NCBI RefSeq assembly: GCF_001238275.1
Contig: NZ_LGTB01000011.1
Span: 1 to 64,000 of the forward strand
DNA from: Bradyrhizobium viridifuturi
Lineage (GTDB): Bacteria > Pseudomonadota > Alphaproteobacteria > Rhizobiales > Xanthobacteraceae
Length of the DNA stretch: 64,000 nt
Direction of reading: 5' to 3'
Shown here: piece by piece, positions 1 through 8,273 of the stretch
Position numbering within the stretch: position 1 is the first letter of the stretch
Layout of the letters: each line of letters opens with the position of its first letter
Notes under the pieces: model-generated
What the model was told of the DNA's origin: nothing
Databases searched by the model: none
The model's input: only the letters and a program-made list of their open reading frames with translations
Translations under genes and position numbers: made by a program

Positions 1-758
1 CGCGCCGCGCCGGTTGAGGCGAGATCGCCGGAGACCACGACGGCGTGCCCCCTTGCGTATTTATGACCGTCGATCCGTGGCACCGGAAACGACCATCGCC
101 AGGCCTCCGGGGCATTCTCCGCGGTCAGCGGCTTGATCTCGTCGAGCACCTGCGCGTCGATGCCGATATCCGCAACGCGGACCCGGCCGCAATAGATCCG
201 GCCCGGCAGCAACAGATGCGCGGGCTTCTTGCGGAAGAAGGTAACGGTTTCGGTCGCCTGCACCGCCGCGCCCATCACGGCTCCCGTGGTGCCATTGATG
301 CCGCTCGGCAGGTCGACCGCCAGCACCGGCGTACCGTTGGCGTTGACGGCCGCGATCATCTCCAGCGGATCGCCCTTCACCGGGCGATTGAGGCCTGCGC
401 CAAACAGCGCGTCGATGATCAGCGCCGGCTTGCCGAGCGCCTGCGGGTTGAACGGCAGCACGGGATATTTCCAGCCCTTCGCTGCCAGCGCAGCATCGCC
501 TTGCAGGCTGTCGCGCTCGCAGAGCAGGATCACCGAGACCTCACGGCCGCGCGCGGCGAGCTCGGCGGCGGCGACAAAGCCATCGCCGCCATTGTTGCCA
601 CGGCCGGCGACCACGACGATCGGCCCCTCCTCGACCAGGTCCATCGCGGCCTCGGCGACAGCCTGGCCGGCGCTCATCATCAGCGCGAAGCCCGGCGTGC
701 CTGCTGCGATGGTCAGCCGGTCGGCACGCTCCATCTCGGTGGTGGTCAGAACGTCCAT
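1..758 (-). CDS. nnrDE: Bifunctional NAD(P)H-hydrate epimerase / dehydratase (partial)
   Basis: The gene reads leftwards from an ATG at 758 and runs off the left edge, so about 252 N-terminal residues are present. The first ~215 residues form a YjeF_N (NAD(P)HX epimerase) domain with a glycine-rich GRGNNGGDG loop near residues 52-60 and a later DLPSGING motif. From about residue 230 (HKYARGHA) the ADP/ATP-dependent NAD(P)HX dehydratase domain begins and is cut by the window edge. In this family the fused enzyme repairs hydrated, inactive NADH and NADPH in the cytoplasm. It is divergent from glnB and shows no operon partner here. The identification is secure; only the C-terminal half is unseen. 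Confidence 0.9.
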   Translation of the reverse strand, partial: MDVLTTTEMERADRLTIAAGTPGFALMMSAGQAVAEAAMDLVEEGPIVVVAGRGNNGGDGFVAAAELAARGREVSVILLCERDSLQGDAALAAKGWKYPVLPFNPQALGKPALIIDALFGAGLNRPVKGDPLEMIAAVNANGTPVLAVDLPSGINGTTGAVMGAAVQATETVTFFRKKPAHLLLPGRIYCGRVRVADIGIDAQVLDEIKPLTAENAPEAWRWSFPVPRIDGHKYARGHAVVVSGDLASTGAA

Positions 759-953
759 GCCGAATCCTCAATCGCTTCGCCTTTTCGAGAGGCAATTCCT
801 GTGACGTTCGCGGGGTTTCTACTGGCCACCTGCATACGGATTGATCTATTTGCCTATTTGTTAGGCTTGGATATCATAGCCCATGTGGTTCGATATCAAC
901 CGACTGCCTGTTAAAAGGCTGATAACATTCCAAAATCGGGGACCTTAACAACT

Positions 954-969
954 TGGCATAGACCCTGCT
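954..969 (+). promoter_or_regulatory. Sigma-54 (-24/-12) promoter of glnB
   Basis: The sequence TGGCATAGACCCTGCT has the GG (955-956) and GC (967-968) dinucleotides exactly 10 bases apart, the spacing required by sigma-54 RNA polymerase. It lies about 140 bases before the glnB start, on the coding strand. NtrC-activated sigma-54 promoters upstream of glnB are well established in rhizobia. I did not pin down NtrC enhancer sites; the AT-richer stretch 830-950 is where they would be expected. Confidence 0.75.
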
Positions 970-1042
970 TTTGAGGAAGCCGCGTACAGGCCGCTCGATG
1001 CGACCATTGCGCGTGTTTCCGGCCACCGGCCGGAAGGCTTAA

Positions 1043-1450
<408 letters not shown>

Positions 1451-1490
1451 GGGCGGTGCTATCCGGAATTTCTGACGCAAAAGAGAAAAA

Positions 1491-1508
1491 AGGCTGCTTC
1501 GGCAGCCT
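1491..1508 (+). terminator. Hairpin between glnB and glnA (terminator or attenuator)
   Basis: A seven-base perfect stem (AGGCTGC / GCAGCCT) with a TTCG tetraloop, preceded by an A-run and followed by a T-rich stretch, lies 40 bases after glnB stops. It could end part of the glnB transcripts or stabilise the glnB 3' end. The glnA start is about 90 bases further on, so glnA may use both read-through and its own promoter. Confidence 0.6.
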
Positions 1509-1600
1509 GATTTCGTTTGAGTAGTCACACGAACCCGCCAAAAGCGGGAATAACGTCGCCCACCGCCGGAAACACACCCGCACATCCATAAGGGGTATTC

Positions 1601-3010
1601 ATGAAGACCGCCAAAGACGTCCTGAAATCGATCAAGGACAACGACGTCAAATACGTCGACCTGCGCTTCACCGATCCGCGCGGCAAGTGGCAGCACGTCA
1701 CCTTCGACGTCAGCATGATCGATGACGATATCTTCGCCGAGGGCACCATGTTCGACGGCTCGTCGATCGCCGGCTGGAAGGCGATTAATGAATCCGACAT
1801 GTGCCTGATGCCCGACCCGGTGACCGCGACGATCGACCCGTTCTTCGCCGAGACCACCATGGTCATCACCTGCGACGTGCTCGAGCCGACCACCGGCGAG
1901 CCCTACAACCGCGATCCCCGCGGCATCGCCAAGAAGGCCGAGGCCATGGTGAAGTCTATGGGCGTGGGCGACACCGTGTTCGTCGGCCCCGAGGCCGAGT
2001 TCTTCGTGTTCGATGACGTGCGCTATTCGGCCGATCCCTACAACACCGGCTTCCGCCTCGACTCCTCCGAGCTGCCGATCAACTCGGCCACCGAATATGA
2101 GGGCGGCAACCTCGGCCACCGCATCCGCACCAAGGCCGGCTACTTCCCGGTGCCGCCGCAGGACTCCGTGCAGGACATGCGCTCCGAGATGCTCGGCGCG
2201 ATGGCCAAGATGGGCGTCAAGGTCGAGAAGCACCACCATGAAGTCGCTTCGGCCCAGCACGAGCTCGGCATGAAGTTCGACACGCTGACCCTGATGGCCG
2301 ACCAGATGCAGGTCTACAAGTACTGCATCCACCAGGTCGCCCACATCTACGGCAAGACCGCCACCTTCATGCCGAAGCCGGTCTACGGCGACAACGGCTC
2401 GGGCATGCACGTCCACCAGTCGATCTGGAAGGACGGCAAGCCGACCTTCGCCGGCAACAAGTACGCCGACCTGTCGGAGACCTGCCTGCACTACATCGGC
2501 GGCATCATCAAGCACGCCAAGGCGATCAACGCCTTCACCAACCCGTCGACCAACTCCTACAAGCGTCTGGTCCCGGGCTACGAGGCGCCGGTGCTGCTCG
2601 CCTACTCCGCGCGCAACCGTTCGGCATCCTGCCGCATCCCCTACACCGCGAACCCGAAGGCCAAGCGCGTCGAGGTGCGTTTCCCCGACCCGATGGCCAA
2701 CCCGTATCTCGGCTTCGCCGCGATGCTGATGGCCGGCCTCGACGGCATCAAGAACAAGATCGATCCGGGTCCGGCGATGGACAAGGACCTCTACGATCTG
2801 CCGAAGGAAGAGCTGAAGCAGATCCCGACCGTCTGCGGTTCGCTGCGCGAAGCGCTGGAGAGCCTCGACAAGGATCGCGCGTTCCTCAAGAACGGCGGCG
2901 TGTTCGATGACGACTTCATCGACGCCTATATCGAGCTGAAGATGACCGAGGTCGCCCGTTTCGAAATGACCCCGCACCCGGTCGAGTTCGAGATGTACTA
3001 CTCGCTGTAA
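1601..3010 (+). CDS. glnA: Glutamine synthetase type I
   Basis: A 469-residue GSI, the family's usual length. It condenses ammonia with glutamate using ATP, the first step of ammonium assimilation, as a cytoplasmic dodecamer. Visible motifs include DGSSIAGW near residue 51, the nucleotide-binding region [16 protein letters not shown], and Tyr398 in DLYDLPKEE, the adenylylation site targeted by GlnE. The start ATG at 1601 follows AAGGGG at a good distance. It sits behind glnB, the usual order in rhizobia, and is followed at once by a strong terminator. The long antisense frame across this gene is a codon-bias shadow. Confidence 0.97.
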   Translation: MKTAKDVLKSIKDNDVKYVDLRFTDPRGKWQHVTFDVSMIDDDIFAEGTMFDGSSIAGWKAINESDMCLMPDPVTATIDPFFAETTMVITCDVLEPTTGEPYNRDPRGIAKKAEAMVKSMGVGDTVFVGPEAEFFVFDDVRYSADPYNTGFRLDSSELPINSATEYEGGNLGHRIRTKAGYFPVPPQDSVQDMRSEMLGAMAKMGVKVEKHHHEVASAQHELGMKFDTLTLMADQMQVYKYCIHQVAHIYGKTATFMPKPVYGDNGSGMHVHQSIWKDGKPTFAGNKYADLSETCLHYIGGIIKHAKAINAFTNPSTNSYKRLVPGYEAPVLLAYSARNRSASCRIPYTANPKAKRVEVRFPDPMANPYLGFAAMLMAGLDGIKNKIDPGPAMDKDLYDLPKEELKQIPTVCGSLREALESLDKDRAFLKNGGVFDDDFIDAYIELKMTEVARFEMTPHPVEFEMYYSL

Positions 3011-3033
3011 GCTTGCAGCACTGAACGCATGCG

Positions 3034-3065
3034 AAAGGCGCTTCCACCGGAAGCGCCTTTTGTTT
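3034..3065 (+). terminator. Rho-independent terminator of glnA
   Basis: A 12-base perfect stem (AAAGGCGCTTCC / GGAAGCGCCTTT, loop ACC) is followed by TGTTTTT, 24 bases after the glnA stop. The descending arm and tail are nearly repeated about 610 bases downstream (3645-3673). Confidence 0.85.
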
Positions 3066-3080
3066 TTGGGGTAGACGTCC

Positions 3081-3116
3081 GTAGGATGGATGGAGCGAAG
3101 CGATACCCGTCCTGCG
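3081..3116. repeat. Dispersed GTAGGATGG repeat, copy 1 (short)
   Basis: GTAGGATGGATGGAGCGAAG followed by GATACCCGTCCTGC is a short copy of a repeat found again, in longer inverted form, at 5101-5181 and 6326-6410. The core GGATGGnTnGAGCGnAnCGnnACCC is partly self-complementary. Such elements are scattered between genes in Bradyrhizobium and Rhodopseudomonas. Confidence 0.6.
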
Positions 3117-3152
3117 TCTTGACTGTGTCCCTGCGATTCCTGGTGTCAGCCC

Positions 3153-3602
3153 ATGACCGAAGCCATCGTCCGCTCTGCGGTAGAGCACGAACTGCCCGCG
3201 GTGTTGAACCTCTACCGACATCTTCATCCGCACGACCCCGAGCTGGAGACAACCACTGCCGAGCGGGTCTGGTCGACGCTGCTTGCATCCAGCTTCATGA
3301 CCGTGATTGTCGCACAGGCGGCGGACCTGCTGGTCGCTTCGTGCACGCTCGCGATCGTGCCCAACCTGTCTCGAGGCGGCAGGTCATATGGCGTGATCGA
3401 GAATGTCGTCACTCACGCCGACTACCGTCGGCTCGGACTCGGCCGGCGGGTCCTTGCTCATGCACTCGATCTTGCCTGGCAGGCCGACTGCTACAAGGTC
3501 CTGCTGGCGACGGGCTCGAAGCGGGAGAGCACCCTCCGCTTCTACGAGGAAGCGGGCTTTCTGCGCGGAGGCAAAACCTACTTCGAGGTACGTCGTCCCT
3601 AG
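3153..3602 (+). CDS. GNAT family N-acetyltransferase
   Basis: A 149-residue single-domain GNAT protein. The acetyl-CoA binding motif A is clear (IENVVTHADYRRLGLGRRVL, about residues 80-100, with the R-x-x-G-x-G core RRLGLG), and motif B (STLRFYEEAGF) follows near the C-terminus. The family transfers acetyl groups from acetyl-CoA to amines, but the substrate cannot be read from sequence. It stands alone between the glnA terminator and a second hairpin. The ATG at 3153 has only a weak ribosome site, but the N-terminus TEAIVRSAVEHEL is typical for the fold. Confidence 0.85.
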   Translation: MTEAIVRSAVEHELPAVLNLYRHLHPHDPELETTTAERVWSTLLASSFMTVIVAQAADLLVASCTLAIVPNLSRGGRSYGVIENVVTHADYRRLGLGRRVLAHALDLAWQADCYKVLLATGSKRESTLRFYEEAGFLRGGKTYFEVRRP

Positions 3603-3644
3603 CCGCGGTCGCGTGCTTGTCAGACGCATCGAGCTGACGTGTGC

Positions 3645-3673
3645 AAAAGGCGCCTCTACCGGAAGCGCCTTTT
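3645..3673. terminator. Hairpin between convergent GNAT and tautomerase genes
   Basis: AAAAGGCGC and GCGCCTTTT pair across an 11-base loop. The hairpin lies between two converging genes and has T or A runs on both sides, so it could stop transcription from either side. Its second half is identical over about 18 bases to the glnA terminator. Confidence 0.65.
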
Positions 3674-3687
3674 GTCCTGTTCGGCGA

Positions 3688-3951
3688 TTACGCCTTCACT
3701 TTCGCAACCCGCCGGCCGCCGGCATCGAGCGCGCCGAATTTGCCCGCGATCAGGTCCGGCGTCGGCATCATGCCGCCGAGCGACCAGCTCGCCGGCTCGC
3801 CCTCCTCGATCTTGACCCAGACGTTGCGGCGGAAGTCCGGGTCGCCCTGCCCCTCGACCTCGACCATGAGATCGGTGACGCGCTCAAGCAGCGCCTTCTT
3901 CTGGGCGACATCGAAGTTGCCGCGGACGGTGGAAATGGTGACGTAAGGCAT
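3688..3951 (-). CDS. Tautomerase family protein (4-oxalocrotonate tautomerase-like)
   Basis: An 87-residue protein starting MPYVTISTVRG. In this superfamily the initiator Met is removed and Pro1 acts as the catalytic base; proline is the second codon here, which fixes the start at 3951, preceded by GGAGAGAGACC. A frame extension upstream lacks the Pro1 context and is unlikely. The substrate is unknown. Family members tautomerise 2-hydroxymuconate or related acids, or act as promiscuous dehalogenases. It is divergent from the AraC-type regulator at 4104, so that regulator may control it. Confidence 0.82.
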   Translation of the reverse strand: MPYVTISTVRGNFDVAQKKALLERVTDLMVEVEGQGDPDFRRNVWVKIEEGEPASWSLGGMMPTPDLIAGKFGALDAGGRRVAKVKA

Positions 3952-4103
3952 GGTCTCTCTCCATTGTAGAGGTGGTGACAACGCAGCGAAGATGGACCGG
4001 CACGGCGCGATCAGGCAGTGGCCGATCAGACGGAGATCGGGCAATATCTGCCACCGCCTGATCGCGCCGATCGGGTAGGATGACGGCATCGCCTGGAGGT
4101 CCC

Positions 4104-5081
4104 ATGAAGCTTGCGATCCTCGCGCTGGAAGGCTGCATGCAATCGGCGGTCGCCGGCATCGCCGACATCCTCACGCTCGGCAACCATGTGATGGCGCTGC
4201 GCGGCGGCAAGGCGCGCTTCAGCTGGCAGACGCTCTCGCTCGACGGCAAGGCGGTGCGTGCCGGCGGCGGCAAGCTGCTCGCCGTCGACGGCGCAGTCAG
4301 CAAGCGGGCGGCATTCGACGCGATCATCGTGCCCGGCAGCCTGGTCGATCATCTCACCGCCGAGCGCCTGCAGCCGCAATATGACCGCGCCGGCGCCTGG
4401 CTGCGCCAGCAACATGCCAGCGGCCGGCTGATCGGCGCCTTCTGCAGCGGCGTGCTGCTGCTCGCCAATGCCGGCTTGCTCGATGGCCGCCGCGCCACCA
4501 TCACCTGGTGGCTGCAGAGCGAGCTGCGCCGCCGCCATCCCCGGATCGATCTCGCCAGCGATGCCGTCATCACGCAGGCCGACCGCCTGGTCTGTGCCGC
4601 CGGGCCGATGTCGTGGGTCGATCTGCTGCTGCGGTTGATCGAACTGGTCGAGGGCGCTGAGGTCGCGAAAATCTGCGCCGACTATGCCGTGATCGACACC
4701 GCGCAGCGCACCCAGGCGATCTTCATGCCGCTCGGCTACATGCTCGGACAAGACCCGCTGCTGATCAAGGCGGACATGCTGGTGCGCCGCACCGGCAAGG
4801 CGCCGATCACGGTGCGGGGCCTCGCACAGGCGCTGGGCCTGAGCGAACGCACGCTGAACCGGCGCTTCCGCGAGCTGACCCACGAGCCACCGCAGGCCTT
4901 CATCACGCGCCGCCGCGTCGAGCACGCCCGCACGCTGCTGGAGACCACGGCGCAACCGATCAAGGCAATCGCCCGCGCCACCGGCTACGAGGACGAGAGC
5001 AGTTTTCGCAAGGCTTTTCGAAAGCTGACGCTGACATTGCCGCAAGCCTACCGCGCGCAGCGATCAATGCGAGCGGCCTAG
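4104..5081 (+). CDS. GlxA-type AraC family regulator with DJ-1/PfpI domain
   Basis: A 325-residue regulator. Residues ~1-190 form a DJ-1/PfpI (class I amidotransferase-like) sensor domain with the FCSGVLLLANAG nucleophile-elbow-like segment; residues ~220-320 carry the double AraC helix-turn-helix (LGLSERTLNRRFRELTHEPP and IARATGYEDESSFRKAFRK). The ATG at 4104 is preceded by GGAGG at good spacing; an upstream in-frame ATG at 4080 lacks this. Such proteins sense unknown small molecules. It is divergent from the tautomerase over a 150-base shared upstream region, making that gene a plausible target. Confidence 0.88.
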   Translation: MKLAILALEGCMQSAVAGIADILTLGNHVMALRGGKARFSWQTLSLDGKAVRAGGGKLLAVDGAVSKRAAFDAIIVPGSLVDHLTAERLQPQYDRAGAWLRQQHASGRLIGAFCSGVLLLANAGLLDGRRATITWWLQSELRRRHPRIDLASDAVITQADRLVCAAGPMSWVDLLLRLIELVEGAEVAKICADYAVIDTAQRTQAIFMPLGYMLGQDPLLIKADMLVRRTGKAPITVRGLAQALGLSERTLNRRFRELTHEPPQAFITRRRVEHARTLLETTAQPIKAIARATGYEDESSFRKAFRKLTLTLPQAYRAQRSMRAA

Positions 5082-5100
5082 CCGCGTCGGACGAGGAGCG

Positions 5101-5181
5101 TGCAGGACGGATAGAGCGTAGCGAGACCCGTCAATTTCGAACCACGCAAAGATGGGTTTCGCTGCGCTCTACCCATCCTAA
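5101..5181. repeat. Dispersed GTAGGATGG repeat, copy 2 (inverted pair)
   Basis: Two arms face each other: TGCAGGACGGATAGAGCG on the left and GCGCTCTACCCATCCTA on the right, separated by about 30 bases. Same family as 3081-3116 and 6326-6410. It fills the gap between two convergent genes. Confidence 0.65.
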
Positions 5182-5196
5182 CGACCGCGGCCCGCG

Positions 5197-6264
5197 CTAC
5201 ACCCTGAACAGCTTCGCGTACCTCGCCTTGATCTCCTCGCTCTGCGCCTGCACCTGGGCCGGATCGGCCTTCAGCATCTTCAGCTTGTCGAGCGGCACGT
5301 GCCCGGCCTTCTCCTTCACCCCGGCGTGGAACGAGCGGTGCGCGAATTCGTCGGCCAGCATCTGCTGGGTTTCGGCGCTGAAGAAATAGCTCTGGAACAG
5401 CCGCGCCGCGTTCGGGTTCGGCGCGCTCTTGAAGATGCCGCTCGGCACGATGATCAGCGGCGCGCCCTCGGCCGGGTAGACCACCTCGACCGGCTTGCCC
5501 TGGTCCTTGGCCAGCACGAGGTTGTAGTCGTTGCCGTCGGCCATGACGGCGCGCTCGCCGAGCAGGATCTTCTTCGGTGGATCGGCGGCCGACTGCACCT
5601 GCATCACCCGCTGCTGCGACAGCTTCTCCAGGTACGGCCAGCCGAGATCGCGCGCCAGCACGAAGGTCGCGGTCAGGATCGCACCGGAGTAGCCCGGGTG
5701 AGCCTTGACGATCTTGCCGCGCCACCGGGGATCAAGCAGATCGGCATAGCTCTTCGGCGCCTCCTCGCGCTTCACCTGTTCGGTGTTGTAGCCGATCACC
5801 TCGAACCAGGCGCATGAGGTCGCCGAGGTGCCGTCGGGATCGATCTGGTCAGCCGGAAAATGTTTTGCGACGGCTTCCGGCATGTAGGCCGCGAGCCAGT
5901 CGTTCTTCTTCCAGTCGAGGTAATGCGCGGGATCGGTCGAGTTGGCGACATCGACGGCGTGGATGCCGCTGCCCTGCTCCTGGGCGATGCGCTGGAAAAT
6001 CCGCTCGGCGCCGGAGCGTTCGACGCGGACGCTGATGCCCGGATATTTCTGCTCGAAGTCGCGCGCCAAGCGCTCGGCCGTGTTCAGCTCCAGCGCGCTG
6101 TAGAACGAGATCTTGCCTTCCTTCTTGGCCGCGGCAACCAGTTCCGGCGTCACGGCCTCAGCCGGCGGCGCCGCCGCCCGCAGTGGTTCGGCGAACACCA
6201 TGCCGGCGGCGGTGGCCGCCGTCACCTTGAGCCAGTCGCGTCTCGACCATTTGCGGTCCTGCAT
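5197..6264 (-). CDS. Tat-exported iron(III)-type extracellular solute-binding protein
   Basis: About 355 residues with an N-terminal twin-arginine signal (SRRDWLKVTAATAAG, then AEPLRAAA), so export in folded form to the periplasm is expected. The body matches family 1 ABC binding proteins of the AfuA/FbpA type, including FYSALELNTAERLARDFEQ and the PSGIFKSAPNPNAARLF region typical of iron or 2-aminoethylphosphonate binders. I prefer the ATG at 6264 because the GGGAG lies seven bases before it, while the ATG at 6270 is too close. No permease or ATPase gene is adjacent, so it is an orphan component and its ligand is uncertain. Confidence 0.82.
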   Translation of the reverse strand: MQDRKWSRRDWLKVTAATAAGMVFAEPLRAAAPPAEAVTPELVAAAKKEGKISFYSALELNTAERLARDFEQKYPGISVRVERSGAERIFQRIAQEQGSGIHAVDVANSTDPAHYLDWKKNDWLAAYMPEAVAKHFPADQIDPDGTSATSCAWFEVIGYNTEQVKREEAPKSYADLLDPRWRGKIVKAHPGYSGAILTATFVLARDLGWPYLEKLSQQRVMQVQSAADPPKKILLGERAVMADGNDYNLVLAKDQGKPVEVVYPAEGAPLIIVPSGIFKSAPNPNAARLFQSYFFSAETQQMLADEFAHRSFHAGVKEKAGHVPLDKLKMLKADPAQVQAQSEEIKARYAKLFRV

Positions 6265-6325
6265 TCCCATGCTCCCTGAGATCGGGCCGTTGACCGGCCG
6301 CTCGATTGTCGAGGGAGCATAGCGC

Positions 6326-6410
6326 GTAGGATGGGTGGAGCGAAACGGTACCCATCATCTCTCCTTGCGACCGAAAGCTGGTGGGTTTCGCTTCGCTCTA
6401 CCCATCCTAC
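6326..6410. repeat. Dispersed GTAGGATGG repeat, copy 3 (inverted pair)
   Basis: GTAGGATGGGTGGAGCGAAA on the left and TTCGCTCTACCCATCCTAC on the right form long complementary arms around a ~45-base middle. It is the most complete of three copies in the first 6.5 kb and lies between the dipeptidase stop and the binding-protein start. Confidence 0.7.
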
Positions 6411-6427
6411 GGACTACAGGCGACCGG

Positions 6428-7471
6428 TCATCGCCAACTTTGGCGCAACACCCGCATCCAATTGTCAAAGGCGATCTTGCCCAGCGTGGCGTCATCGAAG
6501 CCGTGCCCGCGCAATGCCTGGATCAGGCTCTGGAGATGGCTTGCATCCCTGAGCGGACGCGGCATCACCGCACCGTCGAAGTCGGACCCCAGCGCCACGT
6601 GATCGTCACCCATCCGCTCGACCAGATAGCCGAGATGGTTGGCGACCGTCTCGATCGGTGCGTCGGGATCGCTGTGCCCGTCCGGGCGCACCTCGGACAC
6701 ACTGAAATTGAAACCAACGACGCCGCCTGACGCCTTGACGGCATCGAGTTGCCGGTCGGTCAGGTTGCGGGTCGCGGGGCAGATCGCGTGCGCGCAAGCG
6801 TGGGTGACCACGATCGGCGCCGTGCTGATCGCCGCCAGATCCCAGAAACCGCGCTCGTTGAGGTGGGCTGCATCGACCATGATTCCAAGTTCATTGCAGG
6901 CCCTCACCAGCGCCTTCCCGGCGTCGGTCAGACCGGGCCCGGTGTCCGGCGAACGCGGATAGGCGAACGGCACGCCGTGACCGAAGATATTGGGCCGGCT
7001 CCAGACAGGGCCGAGCGACCGCAGGCCGCGCGCGTACAGCCTCGCCAGCCCGTCGAGATCGGCGTCGATCGCCTCGGCGCCCTCGAGATGCAGCACGATC
7101 GAAAACGCCGCATCCCGCCGCGCCGCCTCGATCTCATCCACGGTGGTCGCCCAACGGATTTTTCCGTCGGCGCGGGCCACCATGGCATCCAGCGCGCTCA
7201 GCTGGGCATCGATGGTGCGGCGCGCATAGGCCGCATCGAGCGGCTCGGCAAGACGCACCTCGTACCCGTCGGCGGTTCGCGTGAAATCGCCTTGTCGCGG
7301 ATGCTCCGCCTTGGCGTACATCGCGAACAGGCCGCCAACCATGCCGCCTTCCCGCGCGCGCGGCAGATCGAGATGCCCCTCCTCGGAGCGCACGAGAAAG
7401 TCCCGACCGCCTTCCCGGTACTCGGCGAGGTGTTGAGCCGCATCATTGTGGCCATCGAAGATCGCGATCAT
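6428..7471 (-). CDS. Membrane dipeptidase family (M19 renal dipeptidase-like)
   Basis: About 347 residues with M19 zinc-peptidase hallmarks in order: the HxD metal motif in FDGHNDA near the N-terminus, the bridging acidic residue in HLEGAEAI, histidines in THACAHA, and GSDFDG near the C-terminus. The family hydrolyses dipeptides, including some with D-residues. I chose the ATG at 7471, which starts just before the HxD motif; a GTG at 7486 has a slightly better ribosome site and cannot be excluded. No signal peptide is evident, so it is likely cytoplasmic. It lies about 50 bases downstream of the GST gene on the same strand and may be co-transcribed. Confidence 0.88.
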   Translation of the reverse strand: MIAIFDGHNDAAQHLAEYREGGRDFLVRSEEGHLDLPRAREGGMVGGLFAMYAKAEHPRQGDFTRTADGYEVRLAEPLDAAYARRTIDAQLSALDAMVARADGKIRWATTVDEIEAARRDAAFSIVLHLEGAEAIDADLDGLARLYARGLRSLGPVWSRPNIFGHGVPFAYPRSPDTGPGLTDAGKALVRACNELGIMVDAAHLNERGFWDLAAISTAPIVVTHACAHAICPATRNLTDRQLDAVKASGGVVGFNFSVSEVRPDGHSDPDAPIETVANHLGYLVERMGDDHVALGSDFDGAVMPRPLRDASHLQSLIQALRGHGFDDATLGKIAFDNWMRVLRQSWR

Positions 7472-7522
7472 GGTGTGGTCCTGCACCGTGCATTCCTCGC
7501 GTCGAACTTGCGCCAAGTAGGG

Positions 7523-8173
7523 TCAGCCCGCGACTTGCGGATTATTGACCGCCAACTGAGCTGCAAAAGCCCGCTTGTAAGCGGGCCGCGCTTCGCCGCG
7601 GGCGACATACGCCGCAAGCTTCGGATGTCCGTCGAGCATGCCCGAAGGTTTGAGCCGGAGCAGCACCGACACCATCATCAGGTCGCCCGCGCTGAACGCG
7701 CCGTCGAGCCAGTCGGCATCGCGCAGACGAGCCGACAGCTGGTCCAGCCGCTGACGGACACGATCCTCGACCAGCGGCAGCCGTTCCGCATGCCACGGCT
7801 TGTCGCGCTCGAACAGCCTTGCGGTCGCGAACTCGAGGATCGGCGGCTCCACCGTGTTGAGCGCGGCGAACATCCAGGCAATTGCGCGCGCCCGGGCATT
7901 GGCGTCACCGGGCAGCAGGCCAGCATGGCGCTCGGCGAGGTGGAGCACGATCGCCCCCGTCTCGAACAAGACGAGATCGTCCTCCTCATATGTCGGTATC
8001 TGGCCGAACGGGTGAACCGCCAGATGCGCGGGCTCTTTCATCGCAGCAAATGAAACGAACCGGACCGCGTAAGGTTGCCCCACCTCTTCAAGCGCCCAGC
8101 GAACCCGCGTATCCCGCGCCAGTCCCTTGCCGCCGTCGGGCGACCGCTCAAAGGCGGTAATCGTCATGGTCAC
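7523..8173 (-). CDS. Glutathione S-transferase family protein
   Basis: A 216-residue GST. The thioredoxin-like N-domain (RVRWALEEVGQPYAV, then FGQIPTYEEDDLVLFETGAIVLHLAE) contains the cis-proline and the ESGAI-like glutathione-binding segment; the helical C-domain follows to the end. The catalytic residue is not clear. The GTG at 8173 is about eight bases after GGGAGA; the ATG two codons later (8167) is an alternative. The enzyme would conjugate or exchange glutathione on an unknown substrate. It is followed by the dipeptidase on the same strand. Confidence 0.85.
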   Translation of the reverse strand: MTMTITAFERSPDGGKGLARDTRVRWALEEVGQPYAVRFVSFAAMKEPAHLAVHPFGQIPTYEEDDLVLFETGAIVLHLAERHAGLLPGDANARARAIAWMFAALNTVEPPILEFATARLFERDKPWHAERLPLVEDRVRQRLDQLSARLRDADWLDGAFSAGDLMMVSVLLRLKPSGMLDGHPKLAAYVARGEARPAYKRAFAAQLAVNNPQVAG

Positions 8174-8273
8174 TGCAGGCTTCTCCCCGGCGAACGCGGT
8201 GGTTGCGCAGCTGGTTGCGGATCCCGGTGCGCGATGTTCGCGCGGCCGCCGCGCTCGTCAGCGCGTCCGCATC

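Noticed and set aside
45..914. A 289-codon open frame on the plus strand over nnrDE
   Set aside because: It is antisense to a clearly conserved gene and shows no family features.
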